Assembly (NCBI RefSeq): GCF_002846395.1
Contig: NZ_PJMU01000002.1
Location: forward strand, 1,178,001-1,242,000
Direction: 5' to 3'
From: Pontibacter ramchanderi
Lineage (GTDB): Bacteria; Bacteroidota; Bacteroidia; Cytophagales; Hymenobacteraceae
Length of the DNA: 64,000 nt
The notes beneath the pieces were generated by a model, which was not told where the DNA came from, ran no database searches, and saw only the letters and a list, made by a program, of their open reading frames with translations. The position numbers and the translations under genes are program-made. Shown one piece after another: positions 25,405 through 34,309 of this stretch. Each line of letters begins with the position of its first letter. Within the stretch, counting starts at the first letter, position 1.

Positions 25405-26250
25405 ATGTATAAAGGGACCTTAATAGCACTTGGAGGAGGGTATGATGACGATATGATCAAATTGATCAGATCTGAGATATGCCCGTTGCATTCTAACATC
25501 GAAGTGATTGCAACGGCGGCTACAGCACCCGAGGAATCTGGCCTGGCTTACAAAGAGGCTTTCGAGGAGCTGGGCTGCAACAAGGTCGAGTTCATGCTGA
25601 TAGATGAAAATCATGCGGCGGACCAGCCGGAGTACATCAGCCGTATTCAGCAGGCCGATGTGATCTTCTTTACAGGAGGTGATCAGGTTAGGTTGAACGA
25701 GTTTTTGAGTGGTACGCAGCTGTTGGAGATCATGCGACGCCGCTACCACCACGAACCCATTATTATAGCAGGCACCAGCGCCGGAGCCGCCATCATGTCA
25801 GACCGCATGATCTATGATGGGTATGGCCACTATTCGCTCATCAAAGGAGAGATGAAAACCACTACCGGCTTCGGGTTCGTCAGCCATTTGTACATCGACA
25901 CGCATTTTGTGGAGCGCGGACGCTTCGGGCGACTGGCCCATGCCGTAGCGCACGACCCGGCTTACGTGGGGGTTGGGCTGAGCGAAGAAACCGGCATCAT
26001 CATCAAAGAGGGAAACAAAATAGAGGTGTTCGGAACGGGAGTCGTCACGATTATTGACGCAAGTAGAATTCGATTTACCAATACCAGGCAGGTATCTGAA
26101 AACCAACCCATTGCCGTGGAGCACCTCATCATGCACATGCTGGTGGAAGGATATCGCTATTGCCTGAAAGAGCACCTGTTTCAACCGGTGGAGCAGCATC
26201 TGCCGAGCTCCGCGCAGGAGTCCAGCGATGCCGCCGCCAGTCTGGTTTAG
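25405..26250 (+). CDS. cphB: Cyanophycinase (peptidase S51)
   Basis: This 281-residue enzyme of the S51 family cleaves the beta-Asp-Arg polymer cyanophycin to beta-Asp-Arg dipeptides. Seen are ALGGGYDD at the N-terminus, FFTGGDQVRL at 88-97, the nucleophile GTSAGAA with Ser125, and the IDTHFVERGRFGRL block with His167. No cyanophycin synthetase is in the window, so it may scavenge polymer or act on related beta-aspartyl peptides. Its stop overlaps the convergent flavoprotein gene. Confidence 0.9.
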   Translation: MYKGTLIALGGGYDDDMIKLIRSEICPLHSNIEVIATAATAPEESGLAYKEAFEELGCNKVEFMLIDENHAADQPEYISRIQQADVIFFTGGDQVRLNEFLSGTQLLEIMRRRYHHEPIIIAGTSAGAAIMSDRMIYDGYGHYSLIKGEMKTTTGFGFVSHLYIDTHFVERGRFGRLAHAVAHDPAYVGVGLSEETGIIIKEGNKIEVFGTGVVTIIDASRIRFTNTRQVSENQPIAVEHLIMHMLVEGYRYCLKEHLFQPVEQHLPSSAQESSDAAASLV

Positions 26251-27155
26251 AGCTTTACTCTGTCTTCCTGCTGCAGCTCCATGTTAATGGCCACCCCGGC
26301 CTTGGCGCCCTCAGCAGCTGCCACAATAACGAGCTGCATGTCGCGGGCCGCGTCGCCGGCCACATACAGGCCCGGTATGTTGGCCTGCTGCAGGCGCCGT
26401 GTTTTGATCACACCCTTGCCGGTAAACTCGCACCCCAGCTGCTTACCGATATCCGACTGCTGATTCGTTTCGCCCGAAAAGAAGAGCGCGCCCTGCGGTT
26501 TCGACTGGCCGTTTCGCAGTACGATCTGCTGCAGCATGCCGTTTTCTCCTTCCACACGAGCAATGGCCTCGGTGCATACCTTTACTCCGTTCAGCTTGAG
26601 CAGTTCCATGTCTTTGTTGTTCAGCTTCCGGGTGCCGTCGGTATAAAGCGTTACATCGTCGCTCCAGCTTTTCATGGCCAAAGCCTGGCCTATTCCACTG
26701 CGGTCTTTGCCATATACCGCGATGGCCTTGTCGCGACTCTCCCAACCGTCGCAGTAGGGGCAGTGGTGCACGCTCTTCCCGTAGAGCTCTTCTATACCTT
26801 CTACTTCGGGCAGAGTGTCTTTGAGGCCAGTGGCTAAAAGCAGTTTGCGGGAGTGGTATACATGCCCTTCGCCGGCATCTACCACGTAAATGCCTTTGCT
26901 GTAGGTGGCGGTGCTTACCGGGTGGTCTACAATCTGAATGCCGTATTTTTGAAGCTCTTCGCGCCCTTTCCGGATGAAATCGGCCGGGTTCACGCCATCG
27001 CTTGACAAAAAACCATTCATACTCGTGGACCAACGGTTGCGCGGCTTGCCGCTGTCAAACAAAATCACCTTGCGGCGCGAACGGCCCAGTATCATGGCGG
27101 CGTTCAGTCCGGCCGGGCCTCCGCCTATTATAATCACGTCGTATTGTTCTTTCAT
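26247..27155 (-). CDS. Thioredoxin reductase-like NAD(P)/FAD oxidoreductase
   Basis: This 302-residue flavoprotein has the FAD-binding GGGPAG at 11-16, a redox pair CPYC at 132-135, an NADP-binding segment near 150 and a C-terminal GLYVAGDAARD FAD motif. The NRWSTSMNGFLSSDG segment is typical of small TrxB-like proteins that may lack the thioredoxin-docking loop. It converges with the cyanophycinase gene and overlaps it by 4 bp at the stops. Confidence 0.88.
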   Translation of the reverse strand: MKEQYDVIIIGGGPAGLNAAMILGRSRRKVILFDSGKPRNRWSTSMNGFLSSDGVNPADFIRKGREELQKYGIQIVDHPVSTATYSKGIYVVDAGEGHVYHSRKLLLATGLKDTLPEVEGIEELYGKSVHHCPYCDGWESRDKAIAVYGKDRSGIGQALAMKSWSDDVTLYTDGTRKLNNKDMELLKLNGVKVCTEAIARVEGENGMLQQIVLRNGQSKPQGALFFSGETNQQSDIGKQLGCEFTGKGVIKTRRLQQANIPGLYVAGDAARDMQLVIVAAAEGAKAGVAINMELQQEDRVKL

Positions 27156-27317
27156 GGAGTTTTCTAGTTGAGACTCTATAAACGCAGAATCCCTGTCTGC
27201 GATAGCTTAATCGTTAAAAAAACTCCTTTTAGGAGGGTTTGTTTGAAAGGCAAAAGAAGGTGCTGCTATTTTTTCGACTAAAAATTGATTTTATTTGAAA
27301 AAAGGTAGTGCAAGTGC

Positions 27318-27347
27318 TTTGGTGAGTATGAATGTTTTATATATTTG
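27318..27347 (+). promoter_or_regulatory. Promoter of the fadL-SGNH pair
   Basis: TTTG at 27318-27321, an 18-nt spacer, then TATATTTG at 27340-27347, an exact TAnnTTTG box. Transcription should start near 27354, giving a leader of about 36 nt. Confidence 0.6.
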
Positions 27348-27389
27348 TTTTACCTTATTATCACCCTATATTTAAACAAGTCGCATTTT

Positions 27390-28628
27390 ATGAAAAGCAA
27401 AATCTTAGCCTTATTAGGTAGCGCCCTGATTTCAGGTACAGCCATGGCCGGAGGGTACCAGGTGAACCTGGCAAGCCAGCGCCAGATCGGTATGGGCCAT
27501 ACGGGCACAGGCCTCCTGACGGGTACGTCCAGCATCTTCTTTAACCCTGGTGCCATGAGCCACATCGGCTACAGCGGCGTAACGATAGGCGGTAGTGCGC
27601 TTGTCTCCAAAATAGCCCACTCTGCCCCTGAGTCTGGCGGTGTTACGGCTCGTACGGATAACCCACTGGGCACTCCTTTCCAGGTATATGGCGTGTACCA
27701 GATTAACGAGAAGTTCTCTGCCGGCCTTGGTGTGTATACCCCATTTGGCAGCACCGTAGAGTGGGGCAACGAGTGGAGCGGTCGCTACGGATTGAACCAA
27801 CTGAAACTGCAGGCGATTTATGTACAGCCAACCGTTAGCTATGCCATTACCGACAAACTAGGTATAGGTGTAGGCCTTTCTTATGTAGTAGGAAGTGTGA
27901 ACCTGCAGCGTTCGCTGCCGGTGCAGAACCAGGATGGTACCGAAGGTGGCATAGAGCTGGATGGCAATGCTGAGTCAGCGTTCGGCTTTAACGCAGGTAT
28001 TTACTTTCAGCCAACAGAGAAATTGTCGATCGGTGTGAACTACCGCTCCAGAGTAGACCTGAAAGTAGAAGGTGGTGACGTGATGTTCAGCAACATTCCG
28101 GCTGCTGCCCGTGGTAACTTCCCTGACGGAACAACCTTTAACGCCGAGTTGCCAATGCCTTCCACCCTTTCGGTAGGTATAGGCTTTAAGCCAACTGAGC
28201 GCCTGACGCTTGCCGCTGACGTGAGCCGTGTAGGCTGGGATGCTTACGAGAAACTGCGCTTCGACTTTAGCCAGAATGTGGCGGGTAGCCCTTCTTCTGA
28301 GGCGGCTCGTAACTACGACAATGCGTTCATCTACCGCATCGGTGGTGAGTACATGGCAACCGAAGCCCTGGCTCTTCGTGCCGGCGCTTACCTCGACAAA
28401 ACCCCTGTGCAGGACGGCTACCTGACGCCAGAGACGCCGGATTCAGACTCACGTGGTGTTTCTGCAGGTATAGGCTACGCTGTTTCTGAGAACTTCAGCA
28501 TCGACGCGTCTTTCCTGTACATCAACAAAAAAGAAAGAACAGATGCGGCCAACCTGTCTAACGGTGTTCCGGGCACGTTTAAATCTGTCGCCTATATCCC
28601 TGGTATCGGTCTGAACTTCAAATTCTAA
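27390..28628 (+). CDS. Outer membrane transport protein, OMPP1/FadL/TodX family
   Basis: This 412-residue protein has a signal peptide (MKSKILALLGSALISGTAMA) followed directly by the FadL hatch-like N-terminus GYQVNLASQRQIGMGHTGTG and alternating beta strands ending in the aromatic residue of an outer membrane barrel (NFKF). FadL-type channels let hydrophobic compounds diffuse across the outer membrane. The start is the ATG at 27390. The SGNH lipoprotein gene follows after 18 bp, so the two are cotranscribed; a lipase feeding an uptake channel is a reasonable inference. Confidence 0.9.
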   Translation: MKSKILALLGSALISGTAMAGGYQVNLASQRQIGMGHTGTGLLTGTSSIFFNPGAMSHIGYSGVTIGGSALVSKIAHSAPESGGVTARTDNPLGTPFQVYGVYQINEKFSAGLGVYTPFGSTVEWGNEWSGRYGLNQLKLQAIYVQPTVSYAITDKLGIGVGLSYVVGSVNLQRSLPVQNQDGTEGGIELDGNAESAFGFNAGIYFQPTEKLSIGVNYRSRVDLKVEGGDVMFSNIPAAARGNFPDGTTFNAELPMPSTLSVGIGFKPTERLTLAADVSRVGWDAYEKLRFDFSQNVAGSPSSEAARNYDNAFIYRIGGEYMATEALALRAGAYLDKTPVQDGYLTPETPDSDSRGVSAGIGYAVSENFSIDASFLYINKKERTDAANLSNGVPGTFKSVAYIPGIGLNFKF

Positions 28629-28646
28629 TTTTCTTTAGTAAAGTAT

Positions 28647-30041
28647 ATGAAAAAGTTTTTCTATAAATCGAGTGTGCTGGCCCTGATGGCCGGTATGTTC
28701 CTGACAAGTTGCGATCCGGAGATTGACACACCTGCGGCTAGTTCGGGCGAGGCAGATTTTAGTACTTATGTGGCACTAGGGAACTCCCTGACTGCAGGTT
28801 TTGCTGACGGAGCACTTTATCGTGAAGGACAGCAGGCATCTTACCCAGCAATCCTGGCCAAGCAATTTGAGCAAGTAGGAGGAAGCTCCGATTTCAGACA
28901 GCCTTTGATGCCGGAAGGTGTGAGTGTTGGAAGTCCTAGATCTAACCCTTCGAACCCTAGCATTGTAGAGGTGCCGCAGAAAAGGGTATTGCGTATTCAG
29001 CCTGATTGTAAAGGAGTTGCTGGTTTGGCGCCGGTTGAAGCAGGAAATGCGGCCGCACTTACTCCGACATTCTTAGGTCAGTTAGCACCAACTGTACAAG
29101 GTCCTTACAACAACTTAGGTGTACCTGGTGCGAAGTCATTCCACTTACTAGCCCCAGGGTATGGAAATCCTGCTGGGTTAATGACACAGCCTGCTACAGC
29201 TAACCCTTTCTTTGCACGCTTTGCATCATCTCCTAACACGAGTGTAGTAGCTGATGCGATGGCTCAGAATCCAACCTTCTTCACATTGTGGATTGGCAAT
29301 AATGACGTGCTTGGATATGCACTTGCTGGTGGTACACCATCATCAACCAGCTCTGATTATCCAACTAATAAGGATATGTTTACAGCTTATATAGCTGGTA
29401 TAGTAAATCAGCTTACTAGCAATGGAGCCAAAGGCGCCTTAGGAAACATTCCTGATGTAACGAAAATCCCTTTCTTTACCACTGTGCCCTACAATGCGCT
29501 GGTTTTAACAGCAGAGCAGGCAGCCCAACTTACAGCAGGATATGCGGCAAAAGGACTTGGCCACATTACATTCCAGGCAGGCCCTAACGCATTGGTTGTG
29601 TTAGAAGATGGTATACCCCGTAAGGCAACTCCTACTGAACTAATTCTTTTGCCTGCTGCTGATCTGATCAAATGTCAGGGTTTGGGGTCAGCTACGCCAC
29701 TTCCAGACCAGCTGGTTCTGTCTGATGCTGAGCTGGCGATCATCAAGGATCATACTAACAGCTACAATGCGTCAATCAAAGCAATTGCAGATGCTAAAGG
29801 TCTAGCACATGGCGACTTCAATGCATACCTTTCCAGGCTGTCTACTGGTTTCGCTCAGAATGGCGTATCTTATAATTCTGCTTTCGTAACAGGCAACATC
29901 TTCAGCCTCGATGGCATCCACTTCACTCCAAGAGGAGCTGCATTGGTAGCGAATGAGTTTATCAATGTGATTAATACAAAATATGGGGCAAGAATTCCTA
30001 AAGTAGACGAAACTCAGTATAAGACTGTAGCACTACCTTAA
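28647..30041 (+). CDS. SGNH/GDSL-family hydrolase lipoprotein
   Basis: This 464-residue protein has a lipobox (MFLTSC, Cys at 22), block I GNSLTAG at 45-51 with Ser47, a WIGNND block III and the C-terminal SLDGIHFTPRG block V with the catalytic Asp and His. These are the features of an SGNH esterase or lipase anchored in the outer membrane or periplasm. It follows fadL by 18 bp. The AGGTATA word common elsewhere is absent from this gene and codon use looks a little more AT-rich than in neighbours; this is a visual impression. Confidence 0.88.
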   Translation: MKKFFYKSSVLALMAGMFLTSCDPEIDTPAASSGEADFSTYVALGNSLTAGFADGALYREGQQASYPAILAKQFEQVGGSSDFRQPLMPEGVSVGSPRSNPSNPSIVEVPQKRVLRIQPDCKGVAGLAPVEAGNAAALTPTFLGQLAPTVQGPYNNLGVPGAKSFHLLAPGYGNPAGLMTQPATANPFFARFASSPNTSVVADAMAQNPTFFTLWIGNNDVLGYALAGGTPSSTSSDYPTNKDMFTAYIAGIVNQLTSNGAKGALGNIPDVTKIPFFTTVPYNALVLTAEQAAQLTAGYAAKGLGHITFQAGPNALVVLEDGIPRKATPTELILLPAADLIKCQGLGSATPLPDQLVLSDAELAIIKDHTNSYNASIKAIADAKGLAHGDFNAYLSRLSTGFAQNGVSYNSAFVTGNIFSLDGIHFTPRGAALVANEFINVINTKYGARIPKVDETQYKTVALP

Positions 30042-30066
30042 TCTTAGGTTTTAAAGCGTTAAATAA

Positions 30067-30099
30067 AAAAGGCGCCTTCCGTAATGGAGGGCGCCTTTT
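30067..30099. terminator. Bidirectional terminator between SGNH gene and polA
   Basis: A 14-nt stem (30067-30080 with 30086-30099, one G-T pair) around GGCGCC, with A and T runs on each side. Confidence 0.82.
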
Positions 30100-30127
30100 C
30101 TGTTTTGCAGGTATAGCTGGCTATACC

Positions 30128-32977
30128 TTAATGCGCTTCAAGCCAGTTTTTGCCTACACCTAAGCCAACTTCCATTGGCACGCTCAGCGGCAGGGCGTTG
30201 GTCATGAGCTCCACAATTTTTGGCGTCACGATGTCTACTTCCTCTTTCGGGGCGTCGAAGAGGAGTTCGTCGTGTACCTGAAGGATCATGCGGGTGTTCA
30301 GGTTTTCGTGGCGCAGGTACTCGTGTATGTTAATCATCGCGATCTTGATGATGTCGGCGGCGGTGCCCTGGATCGGGGCGTTGACGGCGTTGCGCTCGGC
30401 AAAGCCGCGCACCGTGGCGTTGCGCGAGTTGATGTCGCGGAGGTAGCGGCGACGGCCCAGCAGGGTTTCCACATACTCGTGCTCGCGCGCTTTCTCAATG
30501 GCGCTGTCCATATACTCCTTCACAGCCGGGAACTCCTGGAAGTAAGCCTCGATGATGTCGGCGGCTTCGCGGCGCGGTATACCTAGTCGCTCGGACAGGC
30601 CGAATGCCGAAATACCATAGATGATACCGAAGTTGATCGTCTTGGCTTTGCGGCGCATCTCGCTGTCCACCTGGTCGAGTGGCACATGGAATACCTTGCT
30701 GGCTGTGGAGGCGTGAATGTCGAGACCGTTTCGGAAGGCCTCCTTCATGGTAGGGTCTCCGCTGAAGTCGGCCATGATGCGCAGCTCGATCTGGGAGTAG
30801 TCCGCCGAAATGATCAGGTGTTTGCTGTTGCGTGGCACAAAGGCCTTGCGGATCTCACGACCCCGCTCCGTGCGGATCGGGATGTTCTGCAGGTTCGGGT
30901 TGGTGGAGCTCAAGCGGCCTGTGGCGGTCACCGCCTGGTTGAATGAGGTATGCACCCGGTTATCGAGGGAGCATACCAGTTGCGGCAGCGCATCCACGTA
31001 GGTTGATTTCAGCTTAGAAAGCTCGCGGTGGTCCAGGATCAGGCGCACGATCTCGTGCTCCCCTGCCAGTTTCGACAGGATTTCCTCGCCGGTGGCATAC
31101 TGCCCGGTTTTGGTCTTTTTGATCTTGGCCTTGCCGTGCAGCCCCATCTTGTCGAAAAGCACCTCGCCGAGCTGTTTTGGAGAACCAATGTTGAACTCGG
31201 TATCAGCCAGCTCAAAAATGCGGGTTTCTATACCTTTGATCTCCTGCTCGAGCAACATCGAAATGTCGGCCAGCGCATTCGCATCAATCGATATCCCTTC
31301 TTTCTCTATACCTGCCAGCACCTGCACCAGTGGGTTCTCCACTTCGTTGAACAGCTTCATCAAGCCTTGCTCCTGCAGCAGCGGCTCAAAGTAGTGTTTC
31401 AGGCGTAGCGTGATGTCGGCATCTTCGCAGGCATAATCCTTCACCTGTTCCGGCTTCAGATCGGCCATCGTAATTTGGTTCTTGCCTTTCGGGCCAATCA
31501 GGTCGGTGATCGGGATAGGGCTGTAGTTGAGGTAGGTCTCGGCCAGCACGTCCATGTTGTGGCGCATTTCGGGCTCCAGCAGGTAGTGGGCTAGCATGGT
31601 GTCGAACAGCGGACCGCTCACCTCAATGCCATAGTTCTTCAAGACCAGGATATCATACTTGATGTTTTGGCCGATCTTGGCAATGCTGGGGTTCTCGAGC
31701 ACGTCTTTGAACTCAGCGGCGATGCGCAGGGCCTCTTCCTCGTTATCGGGTGGTACAGGCACATAATAGGCCTCACCCGGCAGGTAGCTGAACGACATGC
31801 CCACCAGTTTGGCTGTTATCGGGTCGATGCTGCTGGTTTCGGTATCGAAGGAGATTTCCTGCTGCTTCTGCAGGTAACGGATCAGGCTCTGGCGCAGGGC
31901 TGGTGTGTCGATCAAATGATAATCCTGCACGGTATTGCTGAACCGCTGGAAGGGTACATGCTCGGTGGCTATACCTGCTTCGTCTTCCATTTCGGCAGTA
32001 GCAGAAGCGGCAGTTGTATCGAATAGCGAGGTCTGTTGCTGGTTAGCTGACTTTGCACGTCTGGGTGCTACCTTAGCAGGTGATGCATCCGCCATTGAAA
32101 TGCCCAGCACACGCTGCATCAACTGACGGAACTCCAACTCGGCAAACAGTTCAGCCAACTGCTCCTCATTCGGGCCGTCGTAATGTAAGGCCTCGGCGCT
32201 GAACGGTACCGGCACGTCGCAGTGGATGGTGGCCAGTTCTTTGGACATCATACCCTGGTCGGCAAAGTTGATGATGTTTTCTTTCTGCTTGCCCTTGAGC
32301 TGATCGGCGTTGGCAATCAGGTTCTCCACAGAGCCGAAGCGTTGGATTAGCGCCTTTGCGGTTTTCTCGCCGATACCAGGTATACCGGGTATGTTATCCA
32401 CGGCATCGCCCTGAAGACCCAGTATATCGATTACCTGCTCCACCCGCTCAATCTCCCATTTCTCGAGCACTTTAGCGATGTCCCATACCTCCACGGCATT
32501 GCCCAGGAAGGCAGGCTTGTACAGGAACACATGCTCGGTCACCAGCTGGCAGTAGTCCTTGTCGGGCGTCATCATATACACGTCGAAGTTGTCCTTCTCG
32601 GCGCGGCAGGCCAGCGTGCCGATGATGTCGTCGGCTTCGTAGCCGTCCATGATGAGCACCGGTATGTTGAAGGCCTCTACAATCTTTTTGCAGTAAGGTA
32701 TAGCCAGCGAAATATCCTCGGGCATGGCCTGCCGGTTGGCCTTGTATTCGGCAAAGTTGTCGTGGCGGAAGGTCTTGGCTGCTGAGTCAAAAGCGACGCC
32801 GATGTGTGTAGGCCGTTCTTTCTGAAGCACCTCTACCAGGGTGTTGGTGAAGCCGAGCACAGCGCCGGTGTTCATGCCTTTGGAATTGATGCGTGGGTTT
32901 TTGCTAAACGCGAAATGCGCCCGGTAGATCAGGGCCATGGCATCTAGCAGGAATAATTTTTTTCGTGGTTCGCTCAT
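30128..32977 (-). CDS. polA: DNA polymerase I
   Basis: From the ATG at 32977 (949 residues): a 5' nuclease domain (about 1-300; LLDAMALIYRAHFAF, GYEADDIIGTLA, IPGIPGIGEKTA), a 3'-5' exonuclease domain with the catalytic FDTETSSID, and the polymerase domain with motif A (SADYSQIELRIMA), motif B (RRKAKTINFGIIYG) and motif C (LQVHDELLF). All three activities appear intact. It acts in Okazaki fragment processing and repair. The frame extends to 33013, but MSEPRKKLFLLDA is the family-like start. Confidence 0.95.
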   Translation of the reverse strand: MSEPRKKLFLLDAMALIYRAHFAFSKNPRINSKGMNTGAVLGFTNTLVEVLQKERPTHIGVAFDSAAKTFRHDNFAEYKANRQAMPEDISLAIPYCKKIVEAFNIPVLIMDGYEADDIIGTLACRAEKDNFDVYMMTPDKDYCQLVTEHVFLYKPAFLGNAVEVWDIAKVLEKWEIERVEQVIDILGLQGDAVDNIPGIPGIGEKTAKALIQRFGSVENLIANADQLKGKQKENIINFADQGMMSKELATIHCDVPVPFSAEALHYDGPNEEQLAELFAELEFRQLMQRVLGISMADASPAKVAPRRAKSANQQQTSLFDTTAASATAEMEDEAGIATEHVPFQRFSNTVQDYHLIDTPALRQSLIRYLQKQQEISFDTETSSIDPITAKLVGMSFSYLPGEAYYVPVPPDNEEEALRIAAEFKDVLENPSIAKIGQNIKYDILVLKNYGIEVSGPLFDTMLAHYLLEPEMRHNMDVLAETYLNYSPIPITDLIGPKGKNQITMADLKPEQVKDYACEDADITLRLKHYFEPLLQEQGLMKLFNEVENPLVQVLAGIEKEGISIDANALADISMLLEQEIKGIETRIFELADTEFNIGSPKQLGEVLFDKMGLHGKAKIKKTKTGQYATGEEILSKLAGEHEIVRLILDHRELSKLKSTYVDALPQLVCSLDNRVHTSFNQAVTATGRLSSTNPNLQNIPIRTERGREIRKAFVPRNSKHLIISADYSQIELRIMADFSGDPTMKEAFRNGLDIHASTASKVFHVPLDQVDSEMRRKAKTINFGIIYGISAFGLSERLGIPRREAADIIEAYFQEFPAVKEYMDSAIEKAREHEYVETLLGRRRYLRDINSRNATVRGFAERNAVNAPIQGTAADIIKIAMINIHEYLRHENLNTRMILQVHDELLFDAPKEEVDIVTPKIVELMTNALPLSVPMEVGLGVGKNWLEAH

Positions 32978-33013
32978 AGGTATAAAGGTATAGGCTGCCG
33001 GTTTGCTTTGCAA

Positions 33014-33528
33014 ATCTCTGGGAGTGCTAAAAGGTTTATGGCCTTTTTACCTAGCTCTATACGGAGTTTAGGGTGCCGCTCCAGATTTTTTTTCATGAGA
33101 GGGCCACAGTATGCCTGTTGCTATGTTTCCTATACCTACCGTGGAAACAACCCGGCAAAAGGTACAAGCCATTTGCTGGCTCGAAAGCCAGTCTGTTGAA
33201 GAGAAGCTTAAAATACACAGAAGGGAGCCGAACAAAAGGAGTCGTACATGAAAGAGGGTTAAAATGCAGCTGGAAACGTTGCAGGATTTGTTCTGCTTAT
33301 TGGGTTTGTAGTTGACAATGTTGTAGAATCTGTACCAGATTACCCAGTTTGCGGTCCCCAACCTGTGGAATTTTTGCTACACTTCGCAGTAAATTCCACA
33401 AATTGGGGAGTTTGTGTATGACTATTAAGTGTCTGTAATTCAGTTATTTGAATTCTATATATAGTTTTGGCACAGTTTTGACTAACTCGCTTTAGGAAAA
33501 AATTAAATTTGAGCGACAGAATAAAACT
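33014..33528. other. Divergent intergenic region polA / secreted protein
   Basis: About 515 bp. Frames on both strands here lack any family features and overlap each other, so I call no gene. It holds an 18-bp imperfect hairpin at 33356-33408 and an isolated TAGTTTTG box at 33462-33469 without a good -33 partner. Confidence 0.5.
33356..33408. repeat. Long imperfect inverted repeat
   Basis: Arms 33356-33373 and 33391-33408 match at 16 of 18 positions (CCCCAA..TGTGGAATTT), with a 17-nt loop. It lies about 120 bp upstream of the rightward gene. It could be a terminator-like structure, a regulatory hairpin or a remnant of a mobile repeat; there is no T run. Confidence 0.6.
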
Positions 33529-34104
33529 ATGAAAAAAATAACCTACCTGGCAGCTGCCATCGCATTTTTTGGCTTTGCCTCACTAGACGCCAGCGCACAG
33601 ACTGACAAGAACAAGAAAAAGTCGAAGAAGAAACAAAAGGTAGAGCAGACTACTGAAGTGGAGACTGAAGCGCAGGCCGAAACTGAGAATCAGGTAAACT
33701 ACGAAGAACAGGCACAGACCCAGACGCAGGTGACCACTGAGACACAAACTCAGACCACCACACAGACGGCAACTCAGGAAGATAACGTGAAGCGTGAAGC
33801 CATCACGAAAGAAGAGCTTCCGGAGCCTGTAAAACAAACACTAACTGCTGAGGCCTTCAGCAGCTGGCAGATTGTAGAGGTGTACCGCGTAACACCTAAC
33901 GCAAACGCCGCCGGTGCCAATGCCCAAGGTATGGAAAACCGTGCCGAGCAGGCTAACCAAAACGCGCAGAATGCCAATGTACAGGCTAACGCGCAGGGCC
34001 AGGGTACCAAAACAATGTATGAGATCTTCTTCTCCAACGAGCAGCAGCAGAGCGCTAAAGTTCGCATCGATGAACAAGGTAACATTATCCGCGACCAAAA
34101 ATAA
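33529..34104 (+). CDS. Exported low-complexity protein (Gln/Thr/Glu and Asn/Ala/Gln rich)
   Basis: This 191-residue protein has a signal peptide (MKKITYLAAAIAFFGFASLDASA), a Lys-rich stretch (KNKKKSKKKQK), a Gln/Thr/Glu-rich linker to about residue 85, then a short folded-looking part (ITKEELPEPVKQTLTAEAFS). An Asn/Ala/Gln tract (about 123-160) separates this from a closing strand pair (TMYEIFFSNEQQQSAKVRID, DEQGNIIRD). The two folded pieces resemble a PepSY-like unit split by the Asn/Ala/Gln tract, but I do not claim the family. A terminator follows. Confidence 0.7.
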   Translation: MKKITYLAAAIAFFGFASLDASAQTDKNKKKSKKKQKVEQTTEVETEAQAETENQVNYEEQAQTQTQVTTETQTQTTTQTATQEDNVKREAITKEELPEPVKQTLTAEAFSSWQIVEVYRVTPNANAAGANAQGMENRAEQANQNAQNANVQANAQGQGTKTMYEIFFSNEQQQSAKVRIDEQGNIIRDQK

Positions 34105-34145
34105 GCCACATAGATTAGATATTAGCGACCCTAATATCAAGGAAC

Positions 34146-34174
34146 TAGCCTCCGCCAAGCGGGGGCTTTTCTGT
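34146..34174 (+). terminator. Terminator of the low-complexity protein gene
   Basis: A 9-bp stem (34146-34154 with 34158-34166, one G-T pair) is followed by TTTTCTGTTTT. Confidence 0.75.
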
Positions 34175-34309
34175 TTTATACGGCCACATGTTGCGCTCAC
34201 CCCAACCTTGGCAGCCACTTTTCGGTAAACAGTCGGAATGCACGCCGGAGCACGAATTTCAGGGCAAAATTTCCCCTCTGCCCTGCCGTTGTGTATATTG
34301 CAATAGATT

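Noticed and set aside
33068..33361. Overlapping frames of about 80-97 codons on both strands between polA and the 33529 gene
   Set aside because: They overlap each other, have no start signals or domain-like patterns, and cover a hairpin-rich regulatory region.
33462..33480. Promoter boxes TAGTTTTG and CAGTTTTG upstream of the 33529 gene
   Set aside because: Neither has a TTTG at the right distance (found spacings 11 and 22), so I did not call a promoter.
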